Assembly: GCF_000622365.1 (NCBI RefSeq)
Contig: NZ_JASC01000014.1
Span: 186,001-250,000 of the forward strand
DNA from: Sulfitobacter noctilucae
GTDB lineage: Bacteria > Pseudomonadota > Alphaproteobacteria > Rhodobacterales > Rhodobacteraceae
DNA: 64,000 bases
Direction of reading: 5' to 3'
Both the position numbers and the translations under genes were made by a program. The notes under the pieces were generated by a model. It saw only the letters and a list, made by a program, of their open reading frames with translations, was not told the origin of the DNA and did not search any database. Shown here in pieces: positions 26,433 to 35,679 of this stretch; the stretch's first letter is position 1, and every line of letters begins with the position of its first letter.

Positions 26433-27665
26433 ATGGCACAGTATATCACCCTTGAAGCCGCCAAGGCGCTGCCGTTCTGGCGCAGGCCGGTTGCGCTGTT
26501 GTTTTTGATGGCGCTGGGCATGCCGATTGCCTTTAACACCTGGTCGGCGTTGCTGAATAACTTCGTGATTGAAGTCGCGGATTTCGATGGGTCCGACATC
26601 GGGCTATTGCACACCGTGCGCGAGATACCCGGATTTCTGGCAGTGGGCGTGATTGCCATCATCATATTCGTGCGGGAGCAGGTGCTGGGGCTGGTTTCCC
26701 TTGTCCTGTTGGGCGTGGCGACGGCGGTGACGGCCTGGTTCCCTTCGATGGGCGGTATTTTGACCATCACCATGCTCAGCTCTATCGGGTTTCACTACTA
26801 TGAAACGGTGAACCAGTCTTTGCAACTGCAATGGTTGAAGATCGAAGACGCGCCGCGCATGCTGGGGTGGTTGCTGGCGGCGGGGTCTTTCGCCACACTG
26901 ATCGCCTATTTGCTGATCATGTCGCTGTGGGAAACGCTCGACCTGTCCTACAGCACCGTCTATCTGGCAGGCGGCGGTGTCACGGCGGTGATCGCGCTGG
27001 TTGCCATGATCGCCTACCCCCAGTTCGAGGCTCCGACGCCGCAGAACAAGAAAATGGTTCTGCGACGGCGCTATTGGCTGTACTATGCGTTGCAATTCAT
27101 GGGCGGTGCGCGGCGGCAAATCTTTGTGGTTTTCGCAGGCTTTATGATGGTCGAGCGGTTCGGCTTTGAGGTCCATGAGATCACCGCATTGTATCTGGTT
27201 AATCTGGTGGCCAATATCGTCGTTGCGCCATTGATGGGCCGGGCCGTGGGCTATTTCGGAGAGCGGCGGACGCTCGGGTTTGAATACATTGGTCTGGTGC
27301 TGGTGTTCCTGAGCTATGGCGGCGTCTATTATCTGGGCTGGGGCGTGATGGTGGCGGCGGTGCTTTATGTGCTGGATCATCTGTTTTTCGGCCTCGCGCT
27401 GGCGATGAAAACCTATTTCCAAAAAATCGCCGATCCTGCCGATATTGCACCCACAGCGGCGGTGGCCTTTACCATCAACCACATTGCGGCGGTCTTCCTG
27501 CCGGTGGGGCTTGGGCTTTTGTGGTTGGTGTCGCCTGCGGCAGTGTTCTTTCTGGCGGCAGGCATGGCCGGTATTTCCTTTGCTCTGGCCATGTTGATCC
27601 CACGCCATCCGACTCCGGGGAACGAGACGATCTTCAGCGCGGGCTTGCCTCAGGCGGCCGAATAG
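26433..27665 (+). CDS. MFS transporter
   Basis: The 410-residue protein is hydrophobic throughout, with about 12 membrane helices, for example PVALLFLMALGMPIAF, FLAVGVIAIIIFV and AVFLPVGLGLLWLV. The central loop carries KKMVLRRRYW, as in MFS proteins between halves. Substrate is unknown. A MATE transporter begins one base after its stop, so the two transporters and prmA probably form one transcription unit. Confidence 0.85.
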   Translation: MAQYITLEAAKALPFWRRPVALLFLMALGMPIAFNTWSALLNNFVIEVADFDGSDIGLLHTVREIPGFLAVGVIAIIIFVREQVLGLVSLVLLGVATAVTAWFPSMGGILTITMLSSIGFHYYETVNQSLQLQWLKIEDAPRMLGWLLAAGSFATLIAYLLIMSLWETLDLSYSTVYLAGGGVTAVIALVAMIAYPQFEAPTPQNKKMVLRRRYWLYYALQFMGGARRQIFVVFAGFMMVERFGFEVHEITALYLVNLVANIVVAPLMGRAVGYFGERRTLGFEYIGLVLVFLSYGGVYYLGWGVMVAAVLYVLDHLFFGLALAMKTYFQKIADPADIAPTAAVAFTINHIAAVFLPVGLGLLWLVSPAAVFFLAAGMAGISFALAMLIPRHPTPGNETIFSAGLPQAAE

Positions 27666-27666
27666 G

Positions 27667-29058
27667 ATGCAGCAGGGGCGTTTCCTGAGCGGTGGCACCA
27701 TGGGTCATGTGGTCCGCATGACGGCCACAGGCGCGATGGGCATTACCTTTGTTTTCCTGGTCGATGCGGCCAATCTGTTCTGGGTCAGTCAATTGGGAGA
27801 GCCGCAGCTGGTCGCGGCCATCGGCTATGCCTATGCGGTGCAGTTTTTCTCGGTCTCCATCGCGGTGGGGCTGATGATTGCGGCCACGGCGGTGATTTCG
27901 CGCAGCATTGGAGCGGGCGAGCGCGATCAGGCGCGCAGGCAGGCCGGGGCAGGGGTGGTCATTGCGGCAAGCATTCTGGCGTTTGTGTCTTTGTTAATTG
28001 TGGGGTTCCGGCACAACCTGATCGCAGTCACAGGTGCCGAGGGAGAAACCGCTCGGCTGGCCGCACGGTATCTGGGCATCACCATTCCATCACTGATCCC
28101 GATGTCGGTGGCCTTGGTTCTGTCAGGCGCGTTGCGTGCGGATGGCTATGGGGCAAAGGCAATGTATATCACCCTGTCCGGCGGCACATTGCTGATGCTG
28201 ATTGATCCGGTGCTGATCGTCTGGATGGGTCTGGGGCTGGATGGGGCGGCCATCGGGCTGGTGCTGTTTCGCTGTACGCTTTTGACGGCGGCGGTGTTTT
28301 TTGCGGTTATCCAGATGAAACTCGTGGAACGCCCGACCCGCCGGACCCTGCGCAATATCGCTGGACCTTTTTTGGTCGTCGCAGGCCCGGCGATCGCTAC
28401 GCAGATGTCGACGCCAGCAGGTAATTACCTGCTGACTATTGCGATGTCGGCCTATGGGGACGAGGCGATGGCGGCTTGGGCCGTGGTCGGGCGGTTGACG
28501 GTTGTTGTCTTTGGCGGAGTGTTCGCGCTGTCCGGGGCCATTGGCGGCATCTTCGGCCAGAACTATGGCGCAGGCCAGATGGAGCGGGTACGCAGCACCT
28601 ATCGCAATGCGCTGTTGTTCTGTCTGATCTACACGCTCGTCGCATGGGGGCTGATGTTGCTGGTCACGCGCTATGTCGTAGCGGCCTTTGCCCTGACGGG
28701 TGTCGGCGTCGAGGTCTTGCGCTCTTTCACTCTGGTCGGCGTGGGCGGTTTTGTCTTTATTGGCGCGTTGTTTGTGTCAAATGCCGCCTTCAACAATTTG
28801 GGGCGGCCCGCGTGGTCGACGCTGGTTAATTGGTGCAAAGACGGCGTGCTCAGCTATCCTGCGGCGATCTGGCTGGCTACCACGTTTGGCGCATCCGGGG
28901 TGATCTATGGCCAGGCGCTGGCGGGGTCGGTCATGGGCATCATCGCGGCGACCTGGGGCTGGTTCTATGTCAAAGGCCTGCGCGCACCGGACGATGTCAC
29001 ACTTGACCCCAGCTATCCGCGCCCCTACCCGAACCCCGATAGATACCGGAGACGATGA
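27667..29058 (+). CDS. MATE family efflux transporter
   Basis: The 463-residue protein has about 12 membrane helices and the MATE pattern of two similar halves: LVDAANLFWVSQLGEPQLVAAIGYAYAVQFF in the first half and FGGVFALSGAIGGIFGQNYGAGQ in the second. It should export cationic compounds using a sodium or proton gradient. It begins one base after the MFS gene stop and its stop overlaps the prmA ATG. Confidence 0.9.
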   Translation: MQQGRFLSGGTMGHVVRMTATGAMGITFVFLVDAANLFWVSQLGEPQLVAAIGYAYAVQFFSVSIAVGLMIAATAVISRSIGAGERDQARRQAGAGVVIAASILAFVSLLIVGFRHNLIAVTGAEGETARLAARYLGITIPSLIPMSVALVLSGALRADGYGAKAMYITLSGGTLLMLIDPVLIVWMGLGLDGAAIGLVLFRCTLLTAAVFFAVIQMKLVERPTRRTLRNIAGPFLVVAGPAIATQMSTPAGNYLLTIAMSAYGDEAMAAWAVVGRLTVVVFGGVFALSGAIGGIFGQNYGAGQMERVRSTYRNALLFCLIYTLVAWGLMLLVTRYVVAAFALTGVGVEVLRSFTLVGVGGFVFIGALFVSNAAFNNLGRPAWSTLVNWCKDGVLSYPAAIWLATTFGASGVIYGQALAGSVMGIIAATWGWFYVKGLRAPDDVTLDPSYPRPYPNPDRYRRR

Positions 29059-29930
29059 TGACGACATTTACCGCACTCACGACACTCACAGGGCGCGATG
29101 CTGCCTATGCGCTGGGCGAAGCGATGGAGCGGCTGGAGCCGGAACCCACGGGCGTTGGCGTCTTCGAGATGGAAGACGGGTCGGGCCTGTGGGAGGTTGG
29201 CGGCTATTTCGAGGCAGCCCCCGATGAGACGGCGCTGACGGTGCTGGCTGTGGCGATGGGGGCGAAACCCTTTGTTGTTTCCGAGCTGCCAGAGACGGAT
29301 TGGGTCGCCCATGTGCGGCGCGAATTGGCACCTGTCGCGGCGGGTCGGTTCTTTGTCTACGGATCGCATGTTGCCGATCAGGTGCCCGAGGACTGCGAGC
29401 CATTGCTGATCGAGGCGGCGATGGCTTTTGGCACCGGGCACCACGGTACCACGCTGGGCTGTCTGCGTGCGCTGGACCGGATTGCCGGGGACGGGTTCGT
29501 TGGCAAACGCGTGGCTGACATCGGCTGTGGTACGGCCGTGCTGGCGATGGCGGCGGCCCGGATCTGGGAGGATCCGGTCCTTGCCAGCGACATCGACGAG
29601 GTCGCGGTGGACGTGGCGCAGGCAAATGTGGCGGCAAACGGGCTGACGGGGCGTGTGACCTGTGTCGAAGCGGCGGGCTTTGATCATCCCAGCCTTGCAG
29701 CGGCCGCGCCCTTCGATCTGGTATTCGCCAACATATTAAAGGGTCCGCTGGTCGCGCTGGCCCCCGATATGGTCGAGGCAATGCAGCCGGAAGCCTATGC
29801 GATTCTTTCGGGGATTCTGAATGAACAGGCGGACGAAGTTGTGGCGGTTTATGCACGATCCGGCATCAATCTGACCCACCGGGAAAGCATTGGTGACTGG
29901 ACGACATTAACGCTTCAAAAAAAGACCTAA
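29055..29930 (+). CDS. prmA: ribosomal protein L11 methyltransferase
   Basis: A 291-residue class I SAM methyltransferase. AFGTGHHGTT precedes the SAM motif VADIGCGTAVLAMAAARIW, and the catalytic segment is FANILKGPLVALAPDM. An N-terminal L11-binding domain of about 120 residues fits PrmA, though this alphaproteobacterial form is divergent in that part. It methylates lysines and the N-terminus of L11. It overlaps the MATE stop by four bases. Confidence 0.9.
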   Translation: MMTTFTALTTLTGRDAAYALGEAMERLEPEPTGVGVFEMEDGSGLWEVGGYFEAAPDETALTVLAVAMGAKPFVVSELPETDWVAHVRRELAPVAAGRFFVYGSHVADQVPEDCEPLLIEAAMAFGTGHHGTTLGCLRALDRIAGDGFVGKRVADIGCGTAVLAMAAARIWEDPVLASDIDEVAVDVAQANVAANGLTGRVTCVEAAGFDHPSLAAAAPFDLVFANILKGPLVALAPDMVEAMQPEAYAILSGILNEQADEVVAVYARSGINLTHRESIGDWTTLTLQKKT

Positions 29931-30042
29931 ATTGAACGGGTTTTAAGGTGAAAGCGGGGCAGTTGCCCAGATTTTGCCACATTCCTTGGCTAATACTTTC
30001 TTAACAACGGTGGGGGCCGATTGTTAACGAAAGACCACTGCT

Positions 30043-30393
30043 ATGGTTGAGACCCACAATGATTTTGCGCAGCGTTTGAAACAGCTGGGCCGCAAGCACA
30101 ATAAGATGACCCATGGCTACACTACCAAGGTGACCAAGGACGGGCTGATTGTTGTAAAACCTCGTGCGCGCCGGGTGCGTGGCATGGGAGGGATCAAGCT
30201 TTTGCTGATCGTGGCGGTCGGGTTCATCGGCTTTAAAGCCTTCACCCTCGCGAGCGTTGGGCCGGTGACCTACAACGAACGTCTGTCAGAGCTGCAAAAC
30301 GGCTCTGCGGTTGAACAGGTTGGGGCCAAAGTATTGGCGATTGATCCGGTCACATCAGCTCTTGTCGAAGGGGTATCCCCCGCAATTCGCTAG
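30043..30393 (+). CDS. small single-helix membrane protein, unknown function
   Basis: A 116-residue protein with a basic cytoplasmic N-terminus (RLKQLGRKHNKMTHGYTTKV, then KPRARRVRG) and one membrane helix at about 50-70 (GGIKLLLIVAVGFIGFKAFTL). A short extracytoplasmic tail follows. I recognise it only as the type of protein conserved without name in Rhodobacterales. An inverted repeat TTAACAA/TTGTTAA lies 16-42 bases upstream of the ATG, and a strong terminator follows it. Confidence 0.7.
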   Translation: MVETHNDFAQRLKQLGRKHNKMTHGYTTKVTKDGLIVVKPRARRVRGMGGIKLLLIVAVGFIGFKAFTLASVGPVTYNERLSELQNGSAVEQVGAKVLAIDPVTSALVEGVSPAIR

Positions 30394-30460
30394 ACACTTT
30401 CCGCCGCGCAGCTTGCTGTTGCGGCGGGATCCATCATTGCTTTCTCTCCAAGGCATGAAA

Positions 30461-30496
30461 AAGCCGCGCTTCTGTGGGTCAGAGCGCGGCTTTTTT
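30461..30496. terminator. strong bidirectional rho-independent terminator
   Basis: A 10-bp perfect stem AAGCCGCGCT/AGCGCGGCTT with a 12-base loop, followed on the plus strand by six T and preceded by A-rich sequence that becomes a T-run on the minus strand. It lies between the convergent small membrane protein gene and the DUF1127 gene and can terminate both. Confidence 0.9.
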
Positions 30497-30534
30497 AATA
30501 TGGAAGCGCAGGTATTGACCTGCACTGTTCTGTA

Positions 30535-30744
30535 TCAACGAATAAAGCTGCTTTGCGCTACTGCGTCGATGTCGCCACGGACCAATCCGATGTCTTCAAG
30601 CTCGCGGTCTGTGAGCGATGACAGGGATTTGCGGGTGATCCGTGCGTCGTTCCACGCGGAAACGGCACCGAACATGCGCGAGAACAAAGTGGATACGGCC
30701 GTGGACGAGCCGTAGGTGGGGCGGGTGGTTTCAAAAGCTGCCAT
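30535..30744 (-). CDS. DUF1127 domain protein
   Basis: The 69-residue protein starts at ATG 30744 ([19 protein letters not shown]). The C-terminal half carries the DUF1127 pattern [33 protein letters not shown], an arginine-rich helix-turn-helix-like segment. Family members in alphaproteobacteria affect RNA turnover or phosphate and stress responses, and at least one acts as an RNA chaperone. The longer frame running up to 30966 adds no family sequence. Convergent with the preceding gene through the shared terminator. Confidence 0.88.
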   Translation of the reverse strand: MAAFETTRPTYGSSTAVSTLFSRMFGAVSAWNDARITRKSLSSLTDRELEDIGLVRGDIDAVAQSSFIR

Positions 30745-31087
30745 CGGGCTATCCTTCGGTTTAAAGTTTCGCCAAAAATCTTGGCAGTATGATCGCCAAA
30801 TAGGCAGCAAAAAAATTCTTTGCAATGGCTCTGATTGCATGTGTGATCTGCAGAAAACGCATAGGTCCAAAGCGTGGTTAACCTCTAGTAAACTATGGCA
30901 AAATCGGGGCAGCGGGCGTGTCGTTTTTGACCTCAGGAGTGTCCCGAACAAGCCTTGGCTCACCATAGCGACACAGGTGATGTCGCAAATAGAACGTGGC
31001 GTGGAAAAGCTTGGCGGATGTTCTCCTTTCGTGCTAATGCATCAAAAAAGCAACAATTTTACTAATCAACAAGCAGAGCAGGGTCGG
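30745..31087. other. 343-bp divergent promoter region between the DUF1127 gene and ruvC
   Basis: No gene is apparent. The region is relatively A+T rich with T/A tracts near 30808-30815 and 31045-31062. It holds a TTAA-N7-TAAA element at 30878-30892, one base from a CtrA-type TTAA-N7-TTAA site, and a one-mismatch LexA-type box at 31020-31034. Separate promoters for the DUF1127 gene and ruvC are expected here. Confidence 0.5.
31020..31034. promoter_or_regulatory. candidate LexA (SOS) box before ruvC
   Basis: GTTC, seven bases, then GTGC: one mismatch from the alphaproteobacterial LexA box GTTC-N7-GTTC. It lies 53 bases upstream of the ruvC ATG, a reasonable promoter position. ruv genes are SOS-controlled in many bacteria, so the site is plausible but not certain. 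Confidence 0.45.
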
Positions 31088-31591
31088 ATGCGGGTAATTG
31101 GAATTGATCCGGGGTTGCGCAACCTCGGATGGGGGGTGATCGACGTGTCCGGCAGCCGATTGCGGCATGTGGCCAACGGGGTCTGTCATTCCGAAGGCGG
31201 TGATTTGGCGCAGCGGCTTTTGTCATTGCACACACAACTCACCAAGGTCTTTCATGCTTATCTGCCGGATATGGCCGCAGTGGAGCACACCTTTGTAAAC
31301 AAGGATGGAGCGGGGACGCTGAAACTGGGGCAGGCGCGGGGCATTGCAATGCTTGTGCCAGCGCAGGCGGGTCTACCGGTCGGTGAATACGCGCCCAATT
31401 CGGTGAAAAAGACGGTGGTCGGTGTAGGCCACGCGGATAAGGCGCAGGTGATGCATATGGTCAAAGTTCAATTACCGGGGGTCGAGATTTCAAGCCCCGA
31501 TGCAGCGGATGCTTTGGCAATTGCGATTTGTCATGCCCATCATGGTGGCGCAGGGGCACTGGCCCGTGCTGTGAAAAAGGCCAGCGCATGA
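31088..31591 (+). CDS. ruvC: Holliday junction endonuclease RuvC
   Basis: A 167-residue RNase H-fold resolvase. Acidic catalytic residues are visible: D7 in [10 protein letters not shown], the Glu in AAVEHTF, and the aspartates in [17 protein letters not shown]. It cuts Holliday junctions held by RuvAB. ATG 31088 is the true start; the longer open frame upstream is promoter DNA. The ruvA ATG overlaps its stop. Confidence 0.97.
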   Translation: MRVIGIDPGLRNLGWGVIDVSGSRLRHVANGVCHSEGGDLAQRLLSLHTQLTKVFHAYLPDMAAVEHTFVNKDGAGTLKLGQARGIAMLVPAQAGLPVGEYAPNSVKKTVVGVGHADKAQVMHMVKVQLPGVEISSPDAADALAIAICHAHHGGAGALARAVKKASA

Positions 31592-32247
31592 TTGGCAAGA
31601 TTACCGGCAGGATCGACTACCGCAGCATCGATCATGTGCTGATCGACGTGCGCGGCGTGGGCTATCTGGTCTATTGTTCAGAACGGACAATGGCGGCGCT
31701 GCCCGGTGCAGGCGAGGTAACAGCGCTCTTTACCGATTTGGTGGTGCGCGAAGACCTGATGCAGCTGTTTGGCTTCCAAACGCTTGTGGAGAAGGAGTGG
31801 CACCGCCTGCTGACTTCGGTGCAGGGAGTGGGGGCGAAGGCATCGCTGGCCATTCTTGGCACGCTTGGTCCTGATGGGGTCAGTCGGGCGATTGCGCTTG
31901 GCGATTGGAACGCAGTCAAAGCGGCCAAGGGGATCGGCCCCAAGATCGCGCAGCGTGTGGTGCTGGACCTGAAAGACAAGGCGCCGTCGGTGATGGCGAT
32001 GTCCGGCACCCTGGCCGAAGCGCAGGGCGAGGTGGAGGCGGAAGTGCTGGAACCGGTTGTTCCGCAGCCGTCCCGCGCCGTGCCGAATGCATCCGCACAA
32101 TCCGAAGCGCTGTCGGCGCTGGGCAATCTCGGGTACGGTCCCGGCGATGCGGCGGGCGCGGTGGCGCAGGCGGCAGGCGAGATGGAGGGGGCAAGCACCC
32201 CCGATCTGATCCGGGCAGCGTTGAAACTTCTCGCGCCGAAAGGCTAA
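31588..32247 (+). CDS. ruvA: Holliday junction DNA helicase subunit RuvA
   Basis: The 219-residue protein has the N-terminal OB domain ([30 protein letters not shown]), tandem helix-hairpin-helix motifs ([17 protein letters not shown] and [22 protein letters not shown]), an acidic linker rich in Glu/Ala/Pro, and the C-terminal RuvB-binding domain. It binds the four-way junction and loads RuvB. It starts at the ATG overlapping ruvC's stop. Confidence 0.97.
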   Translation: MIGKITGRIDYRSIDHVLIDVRGVGYLVYCSERTMAALPGAGEVTALFTDLVVREDLMQLFGFQTLVEKEWHRLLTSVQGVGAKASLAILGTLGPDGVSRAIALGDWNAVKAAKGIGPKIAQRVVLDLKDKAPSVMAMSGTLAEAQGEVEAEVLEPVVPQPSRAVPNASAQSEALSALGNLGYGPGDAAGAVAQAAGEMEGASTPDLIRAALKLLAPKG

Positions 32248-32310
32248 ACTGCATTTGTCTCGCCGATGCTCATCAAGCCCTGACGGGTTTTCTTCGCTTA
32301 AAGGACGCCA

Positions 32311-33330
32311 GTGACCCAAATTGATCCAACCGTGCGGCCAGAGCCGATGCCGGAAGACATTGACCGCGCCTTGCGTCCGCAAATGCTGTCGGAGTTTGTG
32401 GGGCAGGCCGAAGCGCGGGCCAACCTTGCGGTGTTCATCCAATCGGCCAAACAACGCGGCGAGGCGATGGATCACACGCTGTTTCACGGCCCGCCCGGTC
32501 TGGGCAAGACCACGCTGGCGCAGATCATGTCGCGCGAGTTGGGGGTGGGGTTCCGCATGACCTCTGGCCCCGTGTTGGCCAAAGCGGGCGATCTGGCCGC
32601 GATCCTGACGAACCTAGAGGCGCGCGATGTTCTGTTTATCGACGAGATTCACCGCCTGAACCCCGCGGTCGAAGAGGTGCTTTATCCCGCGCTTGAGGAT
32701 TTCGAGCTGGATCTGGTGATCGGTGAGGGGCCTGCGGCCCGCACTGTACGGATTGAATTGCAGCCTTTCACGCTTGTGGGGGCCACCACGCGCATGGGCC
32801 TGCTGACCACGCCACTGCGGGACCGGTTTGGCATTCCCACGCGCTTGCAGTTCTACACCGAGGACGAGTTGTTCATTATCGTGGATCGCAATGCCCGCAA
32901 GCTGGGTGCACCCGCCGATGAAGCGGGCGCACGCGAGATTGCGAAACGGGCACGTGGGACACCGCGTATCGCAGGCAGGCTCTTGCGCCGCGTGGTGGAT
33001 TTTGCGGTGGTCGAGGGCGATGGCCGGGTGACACGCGAATTGGCCGACATGGCGCTGACGCGACTTGGCGTTGACCATCTGGGTCTGGACGGCGCGGATC
33101 GGCGCTATCTGCGATTGATCGCCGAGAACTATCAGGGCGGTCCCGTGGGGATCGAGACGATGTCGGCGGCCCTGTCGGAAAGCCGCGATGCCTTGGAAGA
33201 AGTGATCGAGCCGTTCCTGTTGCAGCAGGGTTTGATCCAGCGCACACCCCGCGGGCGGATGTTGGCGCAGAAAGCATGGACGCATTTGGGCATGACGCCG
33301 CCCAAGTCGCAGACGGATTTATTCGGGTGA
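32311..33330 (+). CDS. ruvB: Holliday junction branch migration ATPase RuvB
   Basis: The 339-residue AAA+ motor has Walker [12 protein letters not shown], Walker [10 protein letters not shown], sensor [10 protein letters not shown], arginine finger region (PLRDRFGI) and the winged-helix C-terminus. It starts with GTG 32311. It drives branch migration with RuvA. A 63-bp gap separates it from ruvA. Confidence 0.97.
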   Translation: MTQIDPTVRPEPMPEDIDRALRPQMLSEFVGQAEARANLAVFIQSAKQRGEAMDHTLFHGPPGLGKTTLAQIMSRELGVGFRMTSGPVLAKAGDLAAILTNLEARDVLFIDEIHRLNPAVEEVLYPALEDFELDLVIGEGPAARTVRIELQPFTLVGATTRMGLLTTPLRDRFGIPTRLQFYTEDELFIIVDRNARKLGAPADEAGAREIAKRARGTPRIAGRLLRRVVDFAVVEGDGRVTRELADMALTRLGVDHLGLDGADRRYLRLIAENYQGGPVGIETMSAALSESRDALEEVIEPFLLQQGLIQRTPRGRMLAQKAWTHLGMTPPKSQTDLFG

Positions 33331-33363
33331 TCTGGTGTGTCGGGTAGTTCAGAAAGGGTGAAT

Positions 33364-33987
33364 ATGGGGCCGGAAGACGTTGAAACCTTGTTCACACGAG
33401 GCGATGGCAGATTCGTTTTTGCGCGTTGGGGGCGGCCTGTCTGTCCGGTGGTCTTTGGCGTGGATGATGCAACGCTGGCGGTTGTAAAATCAGCGATTGA
33501 GGCGACCTGCGAACTGGCCGGGCACGAAATGGGCGAAATGGATGCCGAGCTTGGCTCCAATCTGATGATGTTCTTTTTCCACGACTGGGCGGAATTGCCG
33601 GAGGTGCCGGGACTGGACCGGCTTGTGCCTGATCTTGGGCCATTGGTAGAGCGGTTGACGCAAGCGGAGGCCAATCAGTACCGGTTTTTCCGTTTTGACG
33701 AGAGGGGTGCGATCAAGGCCTGCTTTGTGTTTCTGCGGATGGACCAGCATTTAAGCGCGGTGCCTGCTCATACGCTTGCGCTGAGCCAGATCGTGCAATC
33801 CATGCTCTTGTGGTCCGATAGGGCCTTTCAGGACCGCTCGCCCCTTGCTGTTGCAGGGGAGACAACGGTTCTGCGCCCCGATATCGCGGCGCTGATGCGC
33901 GCGGCTTATGATCCGGTGCTCCCTCATGCGGCCCAGGACAGCGCCCATGCGTTGCGGTTGGCCGCACGGATCGGAGCGCTGCAATGA
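33364..33987 (+). CDS. conserved hypothetical protein between ruvB and ybgC
   Basis: A 207-residue soluble protein I cannot assign to a characterised family, though I recall similar sequences at this place in Rhodobacterales. The sequence is a mixed alpha/beta type with RFVFARWGRPVCPVVFGVDD near the start, MMFFFHDWAEL in the middle and ALSQIVQSMLLWSDRAFQDRSPLA in the second half. ATG 33364 has an AAAGGG ribosome-binding site; the in-frame GTG at 33337 is possible. It overlaps the ybgC ATG by four bases, so a link to cell-envelope or recombination work is only positional. Confidence 0.7.
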   Translation: MGPEDVETLFTRGDGRFVFARWGRPVCPVVFGVDDATLAVVKSAIEATCELAGHEMGEMDAELGSNLMMFFFHDWAELPEVPGLDRLVPDLGPLVERLTQAEANQYRFFRFDERGAIKACFVFLRMDQHLSAVPAHTLALSQIVQSMLLWSDRAFQDRSPLAVAGETTVLRPDIAALMRAAYDPVLPHAAQDSAHALRLAARIGALQ

Positions 33988-34382
33988 GCCATTCATTTCC
34001 GGTGCGCATCTTTTATGAAGACACCGACATGGCGGGGATCGTCTATTACGCCAATTACCTCAAATACATAGAGCGGGCGCGGTCTGATATTGCCGAACAG
34101 CTGGGCGTGGACCAGCGTGCCATGCGAGATGAGGATGTGGTGTTTGTGATCACCCGGGTCGAGGCGGATTATCTTGCTTCCGCACGATTTGGCGACCGGT
34201 TGGAGGTGCGTACGATCCATTATGCAAAAGGGGCCGTACGCTGGATGTTCGACCAGGAGGTTCTTTTAGAAGATCGCGTGATTTTCCGGGCCAAGGTTAC
34301 CGCCGTTTGCATGACAACGTCGGGCAAACCCAGGCGATTGCCAGCAAAACTCCGCTCACAATTGGAGGCAGCGGCGCAATAG
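33984..34382 (+). CDS. ybgC: Tol-Pal-associated acyl-CoA thioesterase YbgC
   Basis: A 132-residue hotdog-fold thioesterase with the 4-hydroxybenzoyl-CoA thioesterase signature YEDTDMAGIVYYANYLKYIERAR, which includes the catalytic Asp. It hydrolyses short-chain or phospholipid-related acyl-CoA and is a regular member of tol-pal operons. tolQ follows after 115 bp. Confidence 0.95.
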   Translation: MSHSFPVRIFYEDTDMAGIVYYANYLKYIERARSDIAEQLGVDQRAMRDEDVVFVITRVEADYLASARFGDRLEVRTIHYAKGAVRWMFDQEVLLEDRVIFRAKVTAVCMTTSGKPRRLPAKLRSQLEAAAQ

Positions 34383-34497
34383 CGCCAATGCACTGGCAAT
34401 CATACGCGTAACCCGCTAGATTCTGCGCAAATGAGCCTCGACAAATGAGGCCAAGAGGCAGACAGCCGACAAGCGCGGCATAATTAAGAGCGGGAAT

Positions 34498-35193
34498 ATG
34501 GAAGCAGAGACGCTGGCATTGGCCAAGGAGATTGATTTCTCCATGTGGGGATTGTTTGCGCGTGCGACGCTGACAGTGAAACTGGTGATGATCCTGCTGA
34601 TCCTCGCCTCTTTCTGGTCGTGGTCGATCATCATTCAAAAGACGATCCAGTATCGGGCAGCCAAATCGGACGCAGAACGGTTTGACCGCGCCTTCTGGTC
34701 AGGAGAGCCTCTGGACGGGTTGTTCGATCAGATCGGCCCTGATCCTGGCGGGCCTGCGGAAAAGGTCTTTGCTGCCGGGATGACAGAGTGGCGCCGCTCG
34801 CACCGCGAGGATGGGGGATTGATCCCCGGGGCGACGGCCCGGATCGACCGCAGCATGGATGTGGCCATCGCCAAGGAAACGGACCGGCTGCAAAAGGGCC
34901 TGACCGTGCTGGCGACTGTAGGCTCTTCGGCACCTTTTATCGGACTTTTCGGCACTGTGATCGGGATTATGAACGCCTTTATCGAGATTGCGGAGCAGCA
35001 GAACACCAATCTGGCGGTTGTCGCCCCCGGCATCGCAGAAGCCTTGCTGGCGACGGGCCTGGGCCTTTTGGCTGCGATCCCGGCGGTAATCTTTTACAAT
35101 AAACTGAACGCGGACAGCGAGCGTATCATCGGCACCCATGAAGCCTTTGCCGATGAATTTGCCACTATCCTCAGCCGCCAGTTGGACAGCTGA
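34498..35193 (+). CDS. tolQ: Tol-Pal system protein TolQ
   Basis: A 231-residue inner-membrane protein of the MotA/TolQ/ExbB family with three membrane helices: one near 23-42 (LVMILLILASFWSWSIII) and a pair around 135-200 (TVGSSAPFIGLFGTVIGIMNAF, and LLATGLGLLAAIPAVIFYN). With TolR it forms the proton channel that energises TolA. The next gene follows after three bases. Confidence 0.96.
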   Translation: MEAETLALAKEIDFSMWGLFARATLTVKLVMILLILASFWSWSIIIQKTIQYRAAKSDAERFDRAFWSGEPLDGLFDQIGPDPGGPAEKVFAAGMTEWRRSHREDGGLIPGATARIDRSMDVAIAKETDRLQKGLTVLATVGSSAPFIGLFGTVIGIMNAFIEIAEQQNTNLAVVAPGIAEALLATGLGLLAAIPAVIFYNKLNADSERIIGTHEAFADEFATILSRQLDS

Positions 35194-35196
35194 GCC

Positions 35197-35676
35197 ATGG
35201 CAGCGGGCGCAATCAAGAAAAAGAGCGGCGGTGGGCGCGGCAGGCGCAGAGGGCGCAGTCAGCCCATGGCCGAAATCAACGTCACGCCCTTTGTTGACGT
35301 GATGTTGGTGCTCTTGATCATATTTATGGTGGCGGCCCCCTTGCTGACAGTCGGGGTGCCTGTGGAACTGCCGAAATCCGCCGCAGGGGCGCTGCCGACA
35401 GAGACAGAAGAGCCGCTGACTGTGACGATCACGGGCGACGGCAGCGTGCAGATCCAGACGACAGCTGTGGAGCGCGAACAGCTGGTGACGCGCCTGCGCG
35501 GCATCGCGGCGGAGCGGGCCAGCGACCGGGTGTTTTTGCGGGCTGACGGGGCTGTGCCCTATGCGGCCGTGATGGAAGTGATGGGTGCGCTGAATGCAGG
35601 TGGATTTTCGAACATCGGTCTGGTGACCGACATCGGTGGTCCGGCACTGGACGGCAGCGCGACATCGGGGAACTGA
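35197..35676 (+). CDS. tolR: Tol-Pal system protein TolR
   Basis: A 159-residue ExbD/TolR protein: a basic glycine-rich cytoplasmic N-terminus (KKKSGGGRGRRRGRSQ), then MAEINVTPFVDVMLVLLIIFMVAAPLL, whose membrane helix carries the essential Asp, and a periplasmic domain. It works with TolQ as the proton-driven motor. Spacing to tolA is three bases. Confidence 0.96.
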   Translation: MAAGAIKKKSGGGRGRRRGRSQPMAEINVTPFVDVMLVLLIIFMVAAPLLTVGVPVELPKSAAGALPTETEEPLTVTITGDGSVQIQTTAVEREQLVTRLRGIAAERASDRVFLRADGAVPYAAVMEVMGALNAGGFSNIGLVTDIGGPALDGSATSGN

Positions 35677-35679
35677 TCC

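Noticed and set aside
25103-26773. A 556-residue minus-strand frame opposite priA
   Set aside because: Antisense to PriA with repeated R/H/G-rich text and no motifs; a compositional shadow.
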